A DNA stretch of 64,000 bases from Stutzerimonas azotifigens (GCF_013522725.1 NZ_JAAMRF010000004.1:372001-436000), one strand, 5' to 3'. Positions 1-8,473 are shown, numbered from the stretch's first letter. The notes: generated from the letters alone by a model not told the origin. A program made the numbers and translations.

Positions 1-13
1 AGAGGGCCCTGGC

Positions 14-637
14 ATGCTGAACCGGACCGCGCGCTCGCTCACTCGCCGCCTCGCCATCGCTGCCGCCCTGCTGGCAGGGTTCGTGGCACCTCGCGCGTGG
101 GCGTTCGAACTGGAGGAGCTCGCGCAGCAGCTGCAGGCCACGGAAGTCGTGCGTGGGCGCTTCATCCAGGAAAAGCACCTGCGCGCCCTCGCCCAGCCGC
201 TGAGCAGTCAGGGCCGCTTCGTGCTTTCACCCACCCATGGCCTGCTCTGGTCCCTAGAGCAGCCGCTGACACAGGATTACCGCATCACCCCAGGAGCCAT
301 CGAGCGGCGCAGCGAAGGCCAGTGGAGGCCGGCCGCGCAAGGCCAGGCCGGCCCGCACAGCCAGCTGTTCCTGCAGGTGCTGCGCGGCGATACCCGCGGA
401 TTGCAGGAACAGTTCGAACCGCAGCTCGAGGGCAGCGCCGAGGCCTGGCAATTGCGCCTGACACCTCGCTCACGCCTGCTGCAGCAGGTGTTCTCCCACA
501 TCGCGCTGGCCGGGGGAGCACGGGTGGAGCGTATCGAGCTGGTCGAAACGCAGGGCGACCGAACCCTGGTGCGGCTGCTCGACCAGCAGACCGACAGCGC
601 CCTGAGCGCTGCTGAGCAACATGAGCTACACGACTGA
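14..637 (+). CDS. LolA-like outer-membrane lipoprotein carrier of the APE cluster
   Basis: Predicted periplasmic LolA-fold protein of 207 aa. The N-terminus has Arg-rich charge (residues 4-12), a hydrophobic core and an Ala-Trp-Ala cleavage site near residue 30, which is a typical Sec signal peptide. The mature part resembles LolA (an early V-R-G-R-F segment and a strand-rich body). LolA-like genes next to an MMPL exporter are standard in aryl-polyene clusters, where they are thought to carry the lipidated pigment or a lipoprotein to the outer membrane. The 3' end overlaps the next gene by 17 bp, indicating coupling. The upstream part of the operon is outside the window. The family call is fairly secure; the cargo is inferred. 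Confidence 0.8.
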   Translation: MLNRTARSLTRRLAIAAALLAGFVAPRAWAFELEELAQQLQATEVVRGRFIQEKHLRALAQPLSSQGRFVLSPTHGLLWSLEQPLTQDYRITPGAIERRSEGQWRPAAQGQAGPHSQLFLQVLRGDTRGLQEQFEPQLEGSAEAWQLRLTPRSRLLQQVFSHIALAGGARVERIELVETQGDRTLVRLLDQQTDSALSAAEQHELHD

Positions 638-2960
638 TACGGCCCCGGCGCATCGGCGCTGGCTGGTCGGCGGTTTTCTCTTGGCATTGCTGGCGCTCGG
701 CGTCGTCGCGTTCGGCCAATGGCGCGGTGCGGCGCCGATCAGCACGAGTCTCTTGCAACTGCTGCCGGACACCGCCACGGGGGAATTCGAAACCCTGGCC
801 GAGCAGCGCATGCAGGAGCCACTCAACCGCGACCTGCTGATCCTGGTCCGCCACGCCGATGCCGCACGAGCGACGGCACTTGTCCGGCAGCTCGGCGAGC
901 AGCTGCGGGCATCCGGCCTGTTCGAACAGGTGCAGGAGTCGCTGCAGGCCGATCTGCCCGCGGTGCGCCAGCAACTGCTCGAACAGCGTCTGGCCCTGCT
1001 CGGGCCGGCCGAGCGTCGCCTGCTGATCGACTCGCCACAGGCCTGGGTCGAGCAGCGCTTACAACGCCTGTACGACCCGACCGGCAGCGCCGGGCTGATC
1101 CCGCTGGAGCTGGACGTCTGGGGGAGCGCCGCGATGGCGCAGCAGTATCAGGCGAGCCTGGCGGGCAAGGTCCAGACCGACCTCGACGGCCAGCTGTTCG
1201 TCGAACGGGACGGCGTGCGCTGGGCCGTGCTGCACGCCCGTACGCAGGGCGGCGCCTTCGACCGCGGCCTGCCGGCACAGGTCGCCGCACAGGTCGACAG
1301 CGCTCGCCGGCAGGTGTCGGCCGCCGGTGGCGAGTTGCTCGCCGCCAGTGGCCTGCTGCATGCCGCCCATGGCGAAACCCAGGCACGCCGGGAAACCACG
1401 CTGATCGGCGGCGTCTCTCTGGCGGCGGGCATCGGCCTGCTGTTGCTGCTGTTTCGCAACCTGCGCGTGTTGCTGGTGGTGCTTCCGGTACTCGTCGGCG
1501 CACTGGCGGGCGCTACCGTCTGCATCGCAGTCTTCGGCAGTCTCCATCTGCTGACCCTGGTGCTGGGCGCCAGCCTGGTGGGCGTCAGCCTGGACTTCCC
1601 CCTGCACTACCTGTCCAAGAGCTGGGCGCTGCAACCCTGGCGGCCGTGGCGCGGCCTGCGCCTGACACTCGGCGGGCTCAGCCTGGCGCTGCTCACCAAC
1701 CTCATCGGCTACCTGGCGCTGGCCTTCACGCCCTTTCCCGCACTGACCCAGATCGCGGTGTTCTCGGCCAGCGGCCTGCTCGCCGCCTATCTCTGCACGG
1801 TCTGCCTGTTGCCAGCGCTGATCGGCGGTTCGCTGCGCCCCGCCGCGACGCCCCTGGCGCTGGCGCAACGCCTGCTGGCCTGGCGCGAGCGGCTGCTCGT
1901 GCGTATCGCCACACCCTGGCTGCTCGTCGCGCTGCTGATGTGCTGCGGCGCAGGGCTGATGCAGCTCTCGTTCAAGGACGACCTGCGCCAGTGGGTCAGC
2001 CGCGCACCGCAACTGACCGAACAGGCCGCGCGCATTGCCGAGCTCACCGGCTTCCAGCCCACCAGCCAGTATTTCCTGGTGCGCGGCGATGACGTCGACC
2101 AGTTGCTGGAGCGCCAGACAACCGTGACCCAGCGGCTCGAGTCGCTGATCGCTGAAGGCAGACTGACGGGCTATCGCGCCCTGAACCAGCTCCTGGCGCC
2201 GATGGATGAACAGGCTCGTCTCCAGGATGCGCTAGAGGCCCTGGTTCGGCATGGTGCGCCGCTGCTGGCCCTGGGCTTTTCTCCGCAGGCCCTGGACGAT
2301 GAGGCAGAACGCCTGCGCGAGGCGGATCCGGTGAGCCTCGAACAGGCGCTTGCCGGCCCGCTGGGTGAAGCGTGGCGTCCGCTCTGGCTTGGTGAGCATG
2401 ACGGCCAGGTTGTCGGCCTCGTCAGCTTGAACGGTCTTGCTGACAGCCAGGTGCTCGCCGGTATTGCTGCCGGCCTGCCAGGCGTGACGCCGATCGACCG
2501 TGTGGGTGAACTCAACGACCGGTTCGCCGCCACCCAGATCGAGGCGGCCGAGCTCAAGCTCCTGGCCTGCGTGCTGATTCTCGCACTGCTCTGCTTGCCG
2601 TTCGGCGTCGCCGGCGCGCTGCGCTGCCTGGCCGTCCCCGTCCTGGCCTCCCTGGCGAGCCTCGCCAGCCTGGGCTGGTTGGGACAGCCGCTGACCCTGT
2701 TCAGCCTGTTCGGTCTCCTGCTGGTCAGCGCCATCGGCGTGGATTACGCGATCCTGATGCGCAAGGCCGTCGGCGGTCCTGCGGTGAGCCTGATCGGTAC
2801 CCTGCTGGCGGCTCTGACCACCTGGCTGTCGTTTGGCCTGCTGATGCTGTCGAGCACGCCGGCGGTCAGCAGCTTCGGGCTGGCGGTCAGCCTGGGCCTG
2901 CTGTTCAGCTTCCTGTTCGCGCCCTGGGCGGCAAGTCCGCGGACCGAGGAGCAGCCATGA
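621..2960 (+). CDS. MMPL/RND-family exporter of the APE cluster
   Basis: Integral membrane transporter of 779 aa. One membrane segment lies at residues 14-32, followed by a large periplasmic loop, a block of helices at about 255-410, a segment near 428-448, a second loop and a final helix block at about 640-770. This twofold repeat is the RND/MMPL architecture. Such proteins accompany aryl-polyene genes and probably move the finished lipid-like pigment across the inner membrane. The start overlaps the LolA-like gene. The stop overlaps the start of a 43-codon frame as ATGA (2957-2960). Substrate assignment rests on context. Confidence 0.85.
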   Translation: MSYTTDTAPAHRRWLVGGFLLALLALGVVAFGQWRGAAPISTSLLQLLPDTATGEFETLAEQRMQEPLNRDLLILVRHADAARATALVRQLGEQLRASGLFEQVQESLQADLPAVRQQLLEQRLALLGPAERRLLIDSPQAWVEQRLQRLYDPTGSAGLIPLELDVWGSAAMAQQYQASLAGKVQTDLDGQLFVERDGVRWAVLHARTQGGAFDRGLPAQVAAQVDSARRQVSAAGGELLAASGLLHAAHGETQARRETTLIGGVSLAAGIGLLLLLFRNLRVLLVVLPVLVGALAGATVCIAVFGSLHLLTLVLGASLVGVSLDFPLHYLSKSWALQPWRPWRGLRLTLGGLSLALLTNLIGYLALAFTPFPALTQIAVFSASGLLAAYLCTVCLLPALIGGSLRPAATPLALAQRLLAWRERLLVRIATPWLLVALLMCCGAGLMQLSFKDDLRQWVSRAPQLTEQAARIAELTGFQPTSQYFLVRGDDVDQLLERQTTVTQRLESLIAEGRLTGYRALNQLLAPMDEQARLQDALEALVRHGAPLLALGFSPQALDDEAERLREADPVSLEQALAGPLGEAWRPLWLGEHDGQVVGLVSLNGLADSQVLAGIAAGLPGVTPIDRVGELNDRFAATQIEAAELKLLACVLILALLCLPFGVAGALRCLAVPVLASLASLASLGWLGQPLTLFSLFGLLLVSAIGVDYAILMRKAVGGPAVSLIGTLLAALTTWLSFGLLMLSSTPAVSSFGLAVSLGLLFSFLFAPWAASPRTEEQP

Positions 2961-3088
2961 CGCTCGCCGCTTCCGAGGCGCCAGCAAGGATTGCTAGGAT
3001 GCACGCCCAGAACGTCGCACCCCGGCCGCGCATCTGCTATGCCATGGGCCGGCCCGGCCTGCTTCCGATACCCGAGACCCTCACGTGA
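2957..3088 (+). CDS. 43-codon coupled open frame, possible gene remnant
   Basis: Small open frame of 43 codons filling the gap between the MMPL exporter and the DUF3261 lipoprotein. Its ATG shares the ATGA overlap with the exporter stop, and its TGA lies inside the GTGA that starts the next gene, so it is coupled at both ends. The predicted peptide (starts MTLAASEAPARI) is Arg/Pro-rich, with no membrane segment, signal peptide or recognised motif. Many aryl-polyene clusters carry an FAD-dependent oxidoreductase around here (from memory), so this could be the scar of an internal deletion; it lacks a GxGxxG motif. It could also be a real small protein or chance. Confidence 0.35.
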   Translation: MTLAASEAPARIARMHAQNVAPRPRICYAMGRPGLLPIPETLT

Positions 3089-3639
3089 AACCATTCGCGA
3101 ACATCCACGCCGCCCTTGGCGTTGTGCGCCTGCCCGGCTGGGCGTTCCTGCTGATCGGCCTGCTGCTGACGGCTTGCGCGAGCACGCCACCGGCCCCTCA
3201 GGGCGTGCCGGAACTGGCACTGCCCTCTCAGTGGCATGTGCGGGGAGATGACGCGCAGCGCCCGCTGGACGCGATTCTCGTGCTGCACACCGATGGCGAC
3301 GCGCTGCGGGCAGTCCTGCTCGACCCGCTCGGCGTGCCGCTGGCGCGCCAGCGTCTAGGCGCTCATGGCTGGGAGGCCGACGGCCTGCTGCCGCCCAACC
3401 CACAGGGTCGGGAGCTGTTCGCCGCCCTGCTGTTCGCCCTGACGCCCGACGACCAGCTTGGCGAGCGTTACGGTGAGGCGGACTGGCGCATCGACGAACC
3501 GCAGCGCGAGTTGCTGCAACGTGGCGTCGTGCGCTGGCAGGTGCGCTATTCGGAGCAGGGCGCCATGGAAATCGAGATCGCGCCCGAACGGCGACGTTAC
3601 CGCATTGAGCCCTTGGGGCCGCCAGAGAGCACGCCATGA
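3085..3639 (+). CDS. DUF3261-type lipoprotein of the APE cluster
   Basis: Predicted outer-membrane lipoprotein of 184 aa, GTG start. A long signal (residues 1-30) ends in a lipobox L-T-A-C with the lipidated Cys at 31. The mature domain resembles the DUF3261 proteins found in aryl-polyene clusters, which are thought to help place the polyene in the outer membrane. An Asp follows Ser-Thr-Pro-Pro only much later, so there is no obvious inner-membrane retention signal. It shares GTGA with the preceding small frame and ATGA with the following ketosynthase. The family assignment rests mainly on context and general character. Confidence 0.75.
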   Translation: MKPFANIHAALGVVRLPGWAFLLIGLLLTACASTPPAPQGVPELALPSQWHVRGDDAQRPLDAILVLHTDGDALRAVLLDPLGVPLARQRLGAHGWEADGLLPPNPQGRELFAALLFALTPDDQLGERYGEADWRIDEPQRELLQRGVVRWQVRYSEQGAMEIEIAPERRRYRIEPLGPPESTP

Positions 3640-4835
3640 CCGCATACCTGAACGCGCTGGGGCTGATCTGCGCCCTTGGCTCAGGCAAGCGGGAGATCGC
3701 GACACGCCTGTTCGCCGGCGACGGCAGCGGCATCGCGCCCTATCCGCGGGAGGTCGCCGGTCGCCAGTTGCCGGTCGGCGCGGTCACCGCGCCGCTGCCG
3801 ACACTGCCCGAGCACCTGGCCCCCTGCGACACGCGCAACAACCGGCTGCTGCTGGCCGCGGCGCTGGAAATCGAGGGGCCGATCCGCCTGGCCCTCGAGC
3901 GTTACGGCGCGGCGCGCATCGGTATCGTCCTAGGAACCAGCACCTCGGGCATCCAGGAAGCGAGCGAAGGCATCGCCTTCTACTACCGCGACGGACAGCT
4001 GCCCGACCATTACCGCTATGCCCAGCAGGAACTCGCGGCGCCGGCGAGCTTTCTCGAAGACTGGCTGGGCCTCGCCGGTCCCAGCTACTGCATCTCCACG
4101 GCCTGCACCTCCGGCGCGCGGGCCCTGCAAAGCGCCCGGCGCCTGCTGGCCATGGGCATCTGCGACGCGGTGCTGTGCGGCGGTGTCGACTCGTTGTGCG
4201 ATCTGACGCTGCAGGGCTTCAGTGCCCTGGAGGCCACCTCCGGTACAGGCTGCAATCCGTTTTCGGCGAACCGCGACGGGATCGCCATCGGCGAAGCCGC
4301 GGCGCTGTTTCTGATGACCCGCGAGCGCGCCGACGGCCACGGCATAGCCCTGCTAGGCGCCGGCGCGAGTTCCGACGCTCACCACATCTCGGCGCCCGAG
4401 CCGTCCGGCCAGGGTGCGGTGCAGGCGATGCGCAAGGCGCTGATCGATGCCGGCTGCGACGTACAGCGGATCAGCTACCTGAATCTGCATGGCACCGCGA
4501 CGGCCCATAACGACGCGATGGAAAGCCTGGCCGTCGCACAGCTCTTTCCACAGAGTGTCGCCTGCTCCTCGACCAAGCCGATGACCGGCCACACCCTCGG
4601 CGCGGCCGGTGCCCTCGAAGCGGCGTTCTGCTGGCTGGCACTCTCCGAATTCAATTCCGATCGATGCCTGCCGCCTCATCTTTGGGACGGTCAGGCCGAT
4701 AGCGCGTTGCCGCCACTGAAACTGGTCGCCCCTGGCGCGACCATGACAGCGGCAACCGAGCGGCCCTTCATGATGAGCAATTCCTTCGCCTTTGGCGGTA
4801 ACAACATCAGCCTGATTATCGGAGAAGCCCCGTGA
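3636..4835 (+). CDS. apeO: Beta-ketoacyl-ACP synthase (ApeO-like)
   Basis: Condensing enzyme (399 aa) of the FabB/FabF fold for polyene chain extension or initiation. The catalytic triad is visible: Cys157 in T-A-C-T-S-G, His285 in L-H-G-T-A-T and His319 in M-T-G-H-T-L-G. A Lys precedes the last motif (S-S-T-K-P), as in active ketosynthases, so this is not a chain-length factor. It starts in an ATGA overlap and ends in a GTGA overlap. The run ketosynthase-dehydratase-ketoreductase-ketosynthase matches apeO-P-Q-R of described aryl-polyene clusters; the symbol rests on that order. Confidence 0.88.
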   Translation: MTAYLNALGLICALGSGKREIATRLFAGDGSGIAPYPREVAGRQLPVGAVTAPLPTLPEHLAPCDTRNNRLLLAAALEIEGPIRLALERYGAARIGIVLGTSTSGIQEASEGIAFYYRDGQLPDHYRYAQQELAAPASFLEDWLGLAGPSYCISTACTSGARALQSARRLLAMGICDAVLCGGVDSLCDLTLQGFSALEATSGTGCNPFSANRDGIAIGEAAALFLMTRERADGHGIALLGAGASSDAHHISAPEPSGQGAVQAMRKALIDAGCDVQRISYLNLHGTATAHNDAMESLAVAQLFPQSVACSSTKPMTGHTLGAAGALEAAFCWLALSEFNSDRCLPPHLWDGQADSALPPLKLVAPGATMTAATERPFMMSNSFAFGGNNISLIIGEAP

Positions 4836-5287
4836 TCGCCTGGCCCATTGCCGAACTGCTGCCCCATGCCGGCGACATGATCCTGCTCGATGCGGTCGAA
4901 TCCTTCGACCAGGACAGCGTCCGCGCCCAGCTGCAGGTCCGGCACGGCGGGCTGTTCAACGATGCCGATGGCAGCCTGCCCGCCTGGGTGGGCGTCGAGA
5001 TCATGGCCCAGAGCGTGGCGGCCTTCGCCGGCTGCCAGGCGCGTCAGGCCGGCCTGCCGATCGAGCTGGGCTTTCTGCTCGGCACCCGCAGCTATCAGTG
5101 CAACGTCGCGACCTTCCCGGCAGGCGTCGAGCTGCGGATCGAGGCGCGCCAATCGCTGCGGGACGACAACGGCATGGGCGTGTTCGAATGCCGCCTCGAC
5201 GGCCCTGGCATCCTCGCCGAAGCCCGCCTCAACGTGTTCCGGCCTCCCGCTGTGGAGGCGTACCTTCAAGAGTCTTCAGATGACTGA
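4832..5287 (+). CDS. apeP: Hotdog-fold 3-hydroxyacyl-ACP dehydratase (ApeP-like)
   Basis: Small dehydratase (151 aa, GTG start) of the FabA/FabZ-like hotdog fold. His12 in L-L-P-H-A-G-D-M aligns with the FabZ catalytic His. Glu56 in G-V-E-I-M-A-Q-S matches the acidic residue on the central helix. In aryl-polyene synthesis this enzyme removes water after each ketoreduction, leaving the conjugated double bonds of the pigment. The GTG overlaps the ApeO stop, and the 3' end overlaps the ketoreductase start by 8 bp. Confidence 0.87.
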   Translation: MIAWPIAELLPHAGDMILLDAVESFDQDSVRAQLQVRHGGLFNDADGSLPAWVGVEIMAQSVAAFAGCQARQAGLPIELGFLLGTRSYQCNVATFPAGVELRIEARQSLRDDNGMGVFECRLDGPGILAEARLNVFRPPAVEAYLQESSDD

Positions 5288-6008
5288 ATCCATTCTGGTC
5301 ACCGGTTCCAGCCGGGGTATCGGCCGCGCCATCGCGCTGCGTCTGGCGCGCGCCGGCCATGACCTCGTGCTGCACTGCCGTTCGCGCCTGGACGAGGCAC
5401 TGGCCGTCCAGCAAGAGATCCAGGCGCTGGGCCGCCGCGCCCGCGTGCTGCAATTCGACGTCGCCGACCGGGCAGCCTGTCGCGAACGGCTGGAAGCGGA
5501 CATGGAAGCCCACGGCGCCTACTACGGGGTGGTCTGCAATGCCGGCCTGACCCGCGACGGTGCCTTTCCGGCGCTGACCGACAACGACTGGGACGAGGTA
5601 CTGCGCACCAACCTCGACGGCTTCTACAACGTCCTGCAACCGGTGACCATGCCGATGATCCGCCGCCGCAAGTCGGGCCGCATCGTCTGCATCACCTCGG
5701 TGTCCGGGCTGATCGGTAACCGCGGCCAGGTTAACTACAGCGCCTCCAAGGCTGGTGTGATCGGCGCGGCAAAAGCCCTGGCGATCGAGCTGGGCAAGCG
5801 TCGCATCACCGTCAACTGCGTCGCGCCCGGCCTGATCGATACCGATATGCTCGACGACACCCTGCCCTTGGAGGAACTGCTGAAGATGATCCCCGCCCAG
5901 CGCATGGGAACTCCCGAGGAAGTCGCGGGTGCGGTCAATTTCCTGATGTCCGAGGAAGCGTCGTACATCACCCGCCAGGTGTTGGCGGTCAATGGCGGGC
6001 TGTGCTGA
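5280..6008 (+). CDS. apeQ: 3-oxoacyl-ACP reductase, FabG-like (ApeQ-like)
   Basis: NADPH-dependent short-chain dehydrogenase of 242 aa. The ATG at 5280, inside the end of apeP, gives the normal FabG N-terminus. The Rossmann motif T-G-S-S-R-G-I-G is at residues 8-15, and N-A-G follows in the middle. The catalytic Ser140-Tyr153-Lys157 set has the same spacing as E. coli FabG. The protein ends in the usual V-N-G-G tail. It reduces the keto group formed by the neighbouring ketosynthases during polyene assembly. A much longer upstream extension in this frame merely runs through apeP. Confidence 0.9.
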   Translation: MTESILVTGSSRGIGRAIALRLARAGHDLVLHCRSRLDEALAVQQEIQALGRRARVLQFDVADRAACRERLEADMEAHGAYYGVVCNAGLTRDGAFPALTDNDWDEVLRTNLDGFYNVLQPVTMPMIRRRKSGRIVCITSVSGLIGNRGQVNYSASKAGVIGAAKALAIELGKRRITVNCVAPGLIDTDMLDDTLPLEELLKMIPAQRMGTPEEVAGAVNFLMSEEASYITRQVLAVNGGLC

Positions 6009-7240
6009 TGGCCTGCAAACGCGTCGTCGTTACCGGCATGGCCGGCATCACCTCGCTGGGCCAGGACTGGCCCACGATCGAAGCCCGTTTCGGCGCCAAT
6101 CGCAGCGGCATCCGCCGCATGGACGAGTGGGATCGCTTCAGCGAACTCACCACCCGGCTCGCCGGTCCGGTCGATGACTTCATCGTGCCGGGTCACTGGA
6201 CCCGCAAGCAGCTGCGCAGCATGGGGCGGGTGTCGCGCCTGTCGGTCCGCGCGGCCGAGCAGGCATTGGCCGACGCCGGCCTGCTCGACGATGCCGGCAT
6301 TCGCGACGGACGCATGGGCGTGGCCTGCGGCTCGTCCACGGGCAGCACCGACGAAATCAAGGCGTTCGGCAACATGCTGCTCAACTCGGTCGCCGACGGT
6401 CTCAACGCGAACTCCTACATCCGCATGATGCCGCACACCACGGCCGCCAATGTCAGCATCTTCTTCGGCCTCACCGGCCGGGTGATTCCCACCTCAAGCG
6501 CCTGCACCAGCGGCAGCCAGGGCATCGGCTACGCCTACGAGGCGATCAGGTTCGGCCGCCTGCCGATGATGCTCGCCGGCGGTGCGGAAGAGCTCTGCGC
6601 CACCGAAGCAATGGTGTTCGATGCGCTCTACGCCACCAGCCTGAAGAACGATGCACCGCATACCAGCCCCAGGCCCTACGACAGCGATCGCGACGGCTTG
6701 GTGATTGGCGAAGGCGCCGGCATGCTGGTCCTGGAAGAGCTCGAGCACGCACTGGCCCGTGGCGCGAAGATCCACGCCGAGCTGGTCGGCTTCGGCAGCA
6801 ACGCCGACGGCCAGCATGCGACCAAGCCCGAGCAGGCCACCATGCGCCGCGCCATGGAGCTGGCCCTGGAAGACGCCGGGCTACCGGCGGCGGCCATCGG
6901 CTACGTCAACGGCCACGGCACGGCCACCGAACAGGGCGATATCGCCGAGAGCCACGCGACCCATTCGCTGTTCGGCGCACGGATGCCGATCAGCTCGCAG
7001 AAGAGTTTTCTCGGCCATACGCTTGGCGCCTGCGGTGCCCTGGAATCCTGGTTCAGCATCGAGATGATGAACCGCGACCACTACATCCACACCCTGAACC
7101 TCGAACGGATCGACCCGCGCTGCGCCGAACTCGACTACCTGATGAACGCGCCCCGGGTGATGCAGCACGAGTATGTGATGAACAACAACTTCGCCTTCGG
7201 CGGCATCAACACGTCGCTGATCTTCCGCCGCTGGCCCTGA
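6008..7240 (+). CDS. apeR: Beta-ketoacyl-ACP synthase (ApeR-like)
   Basis: Second condensing enzyme of the cluster, 410 aa. I use the ATG at 6008, which shares TGATG with the ketoreductase stop and gives the standard N-terminus R-V-V-V-T-G; a GTG six bases upstream is possible. The active site is complete: Cys166 in S-S-A-C-T-S-G, His303 in N-G-H-G-T-A-T and His337 in L-G-H-T-L-G, with Lys in S-S-Q-K-S. It is closer to FabF than the first ketosynthase. Having two active ketosynthases with a dehydratase and reductase is typical of the type II polyketide-like aryl-polyene pathway. Confidence 0.88.
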   Translation: MACKRVVVTGMAGITSLGQDWPTIEARFGANRSGIRRMDEWDRFSELTTRLAGPVDDFIVPGHWTRKQLRSMGRVSRLSVRAAEQALADAGLLDDAGIRDGRMGVACGSSTGSTDEIKAFGNMLLNSVADGLNANSYIRMMPHTTAANVSIFFGLTGRVIPTSSACTSGSQGIGYAYEAIRFGRLPMMLAGGAEELCATEAMVFDALYATSLKNDAPHTSPRPYDSDRDGLVIGEGAGMLVLEELEHALARGAKIHAELVGFGSNADGQHATKPEQATMRRAMELALEDAGLPAAAIGYVNGHGTATEQGDIAESHATHSLFGARMPISSQKSFLGHTLGACGALESWFSIEMMNRDHYIHTLNLERIDPRCAELDYLMNAPRVMQHEYVMNNNFAFGGINTSLIFRRWP

Positions 7241-7263
7241 ATACCCACAACCGGAGCAAAGGA

Positions 7264-8070
7264 ATGTCCCTTTATCGCACCCTGCTGTTGCCGCTGCTGG
7301 TCGCCGCCCTGGCCGGCTGCACCAGCCATCGCGTCTACAACGCCGAAGAGCGTTTTCCCGAGAACCTCAACCTGACCCAGCAGCAGATGCAGCGGGCCAT
7401 CGTCACCGCGCTCACCGACCGGCAATGGAAGGTCCAGTCCGTGGAGCCGGCCCTGATCAAGGCGGCCATCACCGTTCGCGGTCGTCATCATGCCGAGGTC
7501 GACATTCCTTATTCGGCCACCGCCTTCCAGATCCAGCTGCGCAGCAGCTGGGGTCTGAACGAGAAGAGCGGCAAGATCCACCGCAATTACAACCGCTGGG
7601 TGAACCGCCTGCGCGACAACATCCTCAGGGAGCTCGACATCGACCCGATCACCGAATCGGTGGACAACCTGGGCATCATCGAACAGACCAGCGGCAACGG
7701 CGACGCGGTGCTGATGGATTTCCAGCAGGGCCTGCAGCGCGGCCTGGACAGCGGCCTGCTCGATGGCAGCGTCAGGTTCTTCCTGGCGGGGCAGCCGATC
7801 GACGGTGAGGTGCGCACCCTGCGCAGCGTGACCAGCAACCGCAAGACCAACGCCTCGAACAAGAGCGACGAGGAGGCCTGCAGCTGGGTCCTGCAGTCGG
7901 TACTGGCGAGCCTGCAGAATACGGCCAAGCAAGCCGGTGCCAATGCCGTGGTGAACATCGTCAGCTACTACAAGCGCAACGCCTACCAGGACCCCGCCCG
8001 CTACGAATGTCACGCCGGCATGGCGATCGCCGGCGTCGCGCTGCGTGGCCAGCTGGCCACGATCGAGTAA
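7264..8070 (+). CDS. Uncharacterised lipoprotein at the end of the APE operon
   Basis: Lipoprotein of 268 aa with lipobox L-A-G-C (Cys19), preceded by a good ribosome-binding site (GGAGCAAAGG, 7253-7262). There appear to be two parts. Residues 20-150 include a charged, Asn/Arg-rich stretch. Residues 160-268 contain a C-terminal A-N-A-V-V-N-I-V-S-Y-Y-K region with Cys residues before and after (a C-S-W and a Y-E-C-H), which could form a disulfide. I do not recognise the family firmly. Its place directly after apeR, 23 bp away on the same strand, suggests a role in envelope handling of the pigment. Confidence 0.7.
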   Translation: MSLYRTLLLPLLVAALAGCTSHRVYNAEERFPENLNLTQQQMQRAIVTALTDRQWKVQSVEPALIKAAITVRGRHHAEVDIPYSATAFQIQLRSSWGLNEKSGKIHRNYNRWVNRLRDNILRELDIDPITESVDNLGIIEQTSGNGDAVLMDFQQGLQRGLDSGLLDGSVRFFLAGQPIDGEVRTLRSVTSNRKTNASNKSDEEACSWVLQSVLASLQNTAKQAGANAVVNIVSYYKRNAYQDPARYECHAGMAIAGVALRGQLATIE

Positions 8071-8082
8071 CGACACAGGCAA

Positions 8083-8113
8083 CGGCGCGCCGAGGCCAGA
8101 GATCGGCGCGCCG
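8083..8113 (+). terminator. GC-rich 11-bp stem-loop after the APE operon
   Basis: Perfect inverted repeat CGGCGCGCCGA (8083-8093) and TCGGCGCGCCG (8103-8113) with a 9-base loop, 12 bases after the last lipoprotein gene. The stem is very stable, but no T-run follows. It may stop or stabilise the APE transcript rather than act as a classical intrinsic terminator. Confidence 0.5.
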
Positions 8114-8171
8114 GAACGAACACGCTGCGGGGCGAGTCAACCGAACATCATCCATCCGCTAAGGAGCGCCC

Positions 8172-8468
8172 ATGTTCGGTTTATCGAAGTCGCACAAGTT
8201 CGAGGTGAACTACATCTTCCGCAACGACCCGCGCGTTCAAATCTTCGAGTCGGAACAGGACAGCTTTTCCCAAGCCGATGCGATCCGTCACTTGATCGAA
8301 CTGCACAACGCCGACGCGGAAAACAACCTGGCGATGCCCGAGCCCGACGCGGGCGAGGCTGAGCTGACGAAACAGGCCGAGGTCTTGGGCATCAGCGACA
8401 TCCGCGTCACCAAGCTGGTCCGCGAACACGAGAAAGGCACCAGCCCGGGCCATTATCAACAGCCCTGA
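8172..8468 (+). CDS. Small conserved-looking hypothetical protein
   Basis: Soluble protein of 98 aa with a clear ribosome-binding site (AAGGAG, 8161-8166) ahead of ATG. No signal peptide, membrane segment or Cys is seen. The N-terminal half looks like a compact alpha/beta unit (F-E-V-N-Y-I-F-R-N-D-P-R), followed by an acidic stretch and a basic tail. I do not recognise it. It stands alone between the APE operon and hemE and shares a bidirectional terminator with hemE. Confidence 0.7.
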   Translation: MFGLSKSHKFEVNYIFRNDPRVQIFESEQDSFSQADAIRHLIELHNADAENNLAMPEPDAGEAELTKQAEVLGISDIRVTKLVREHEKGTSPGHYQQP

Positions 8469-8473
8469 ATGAA

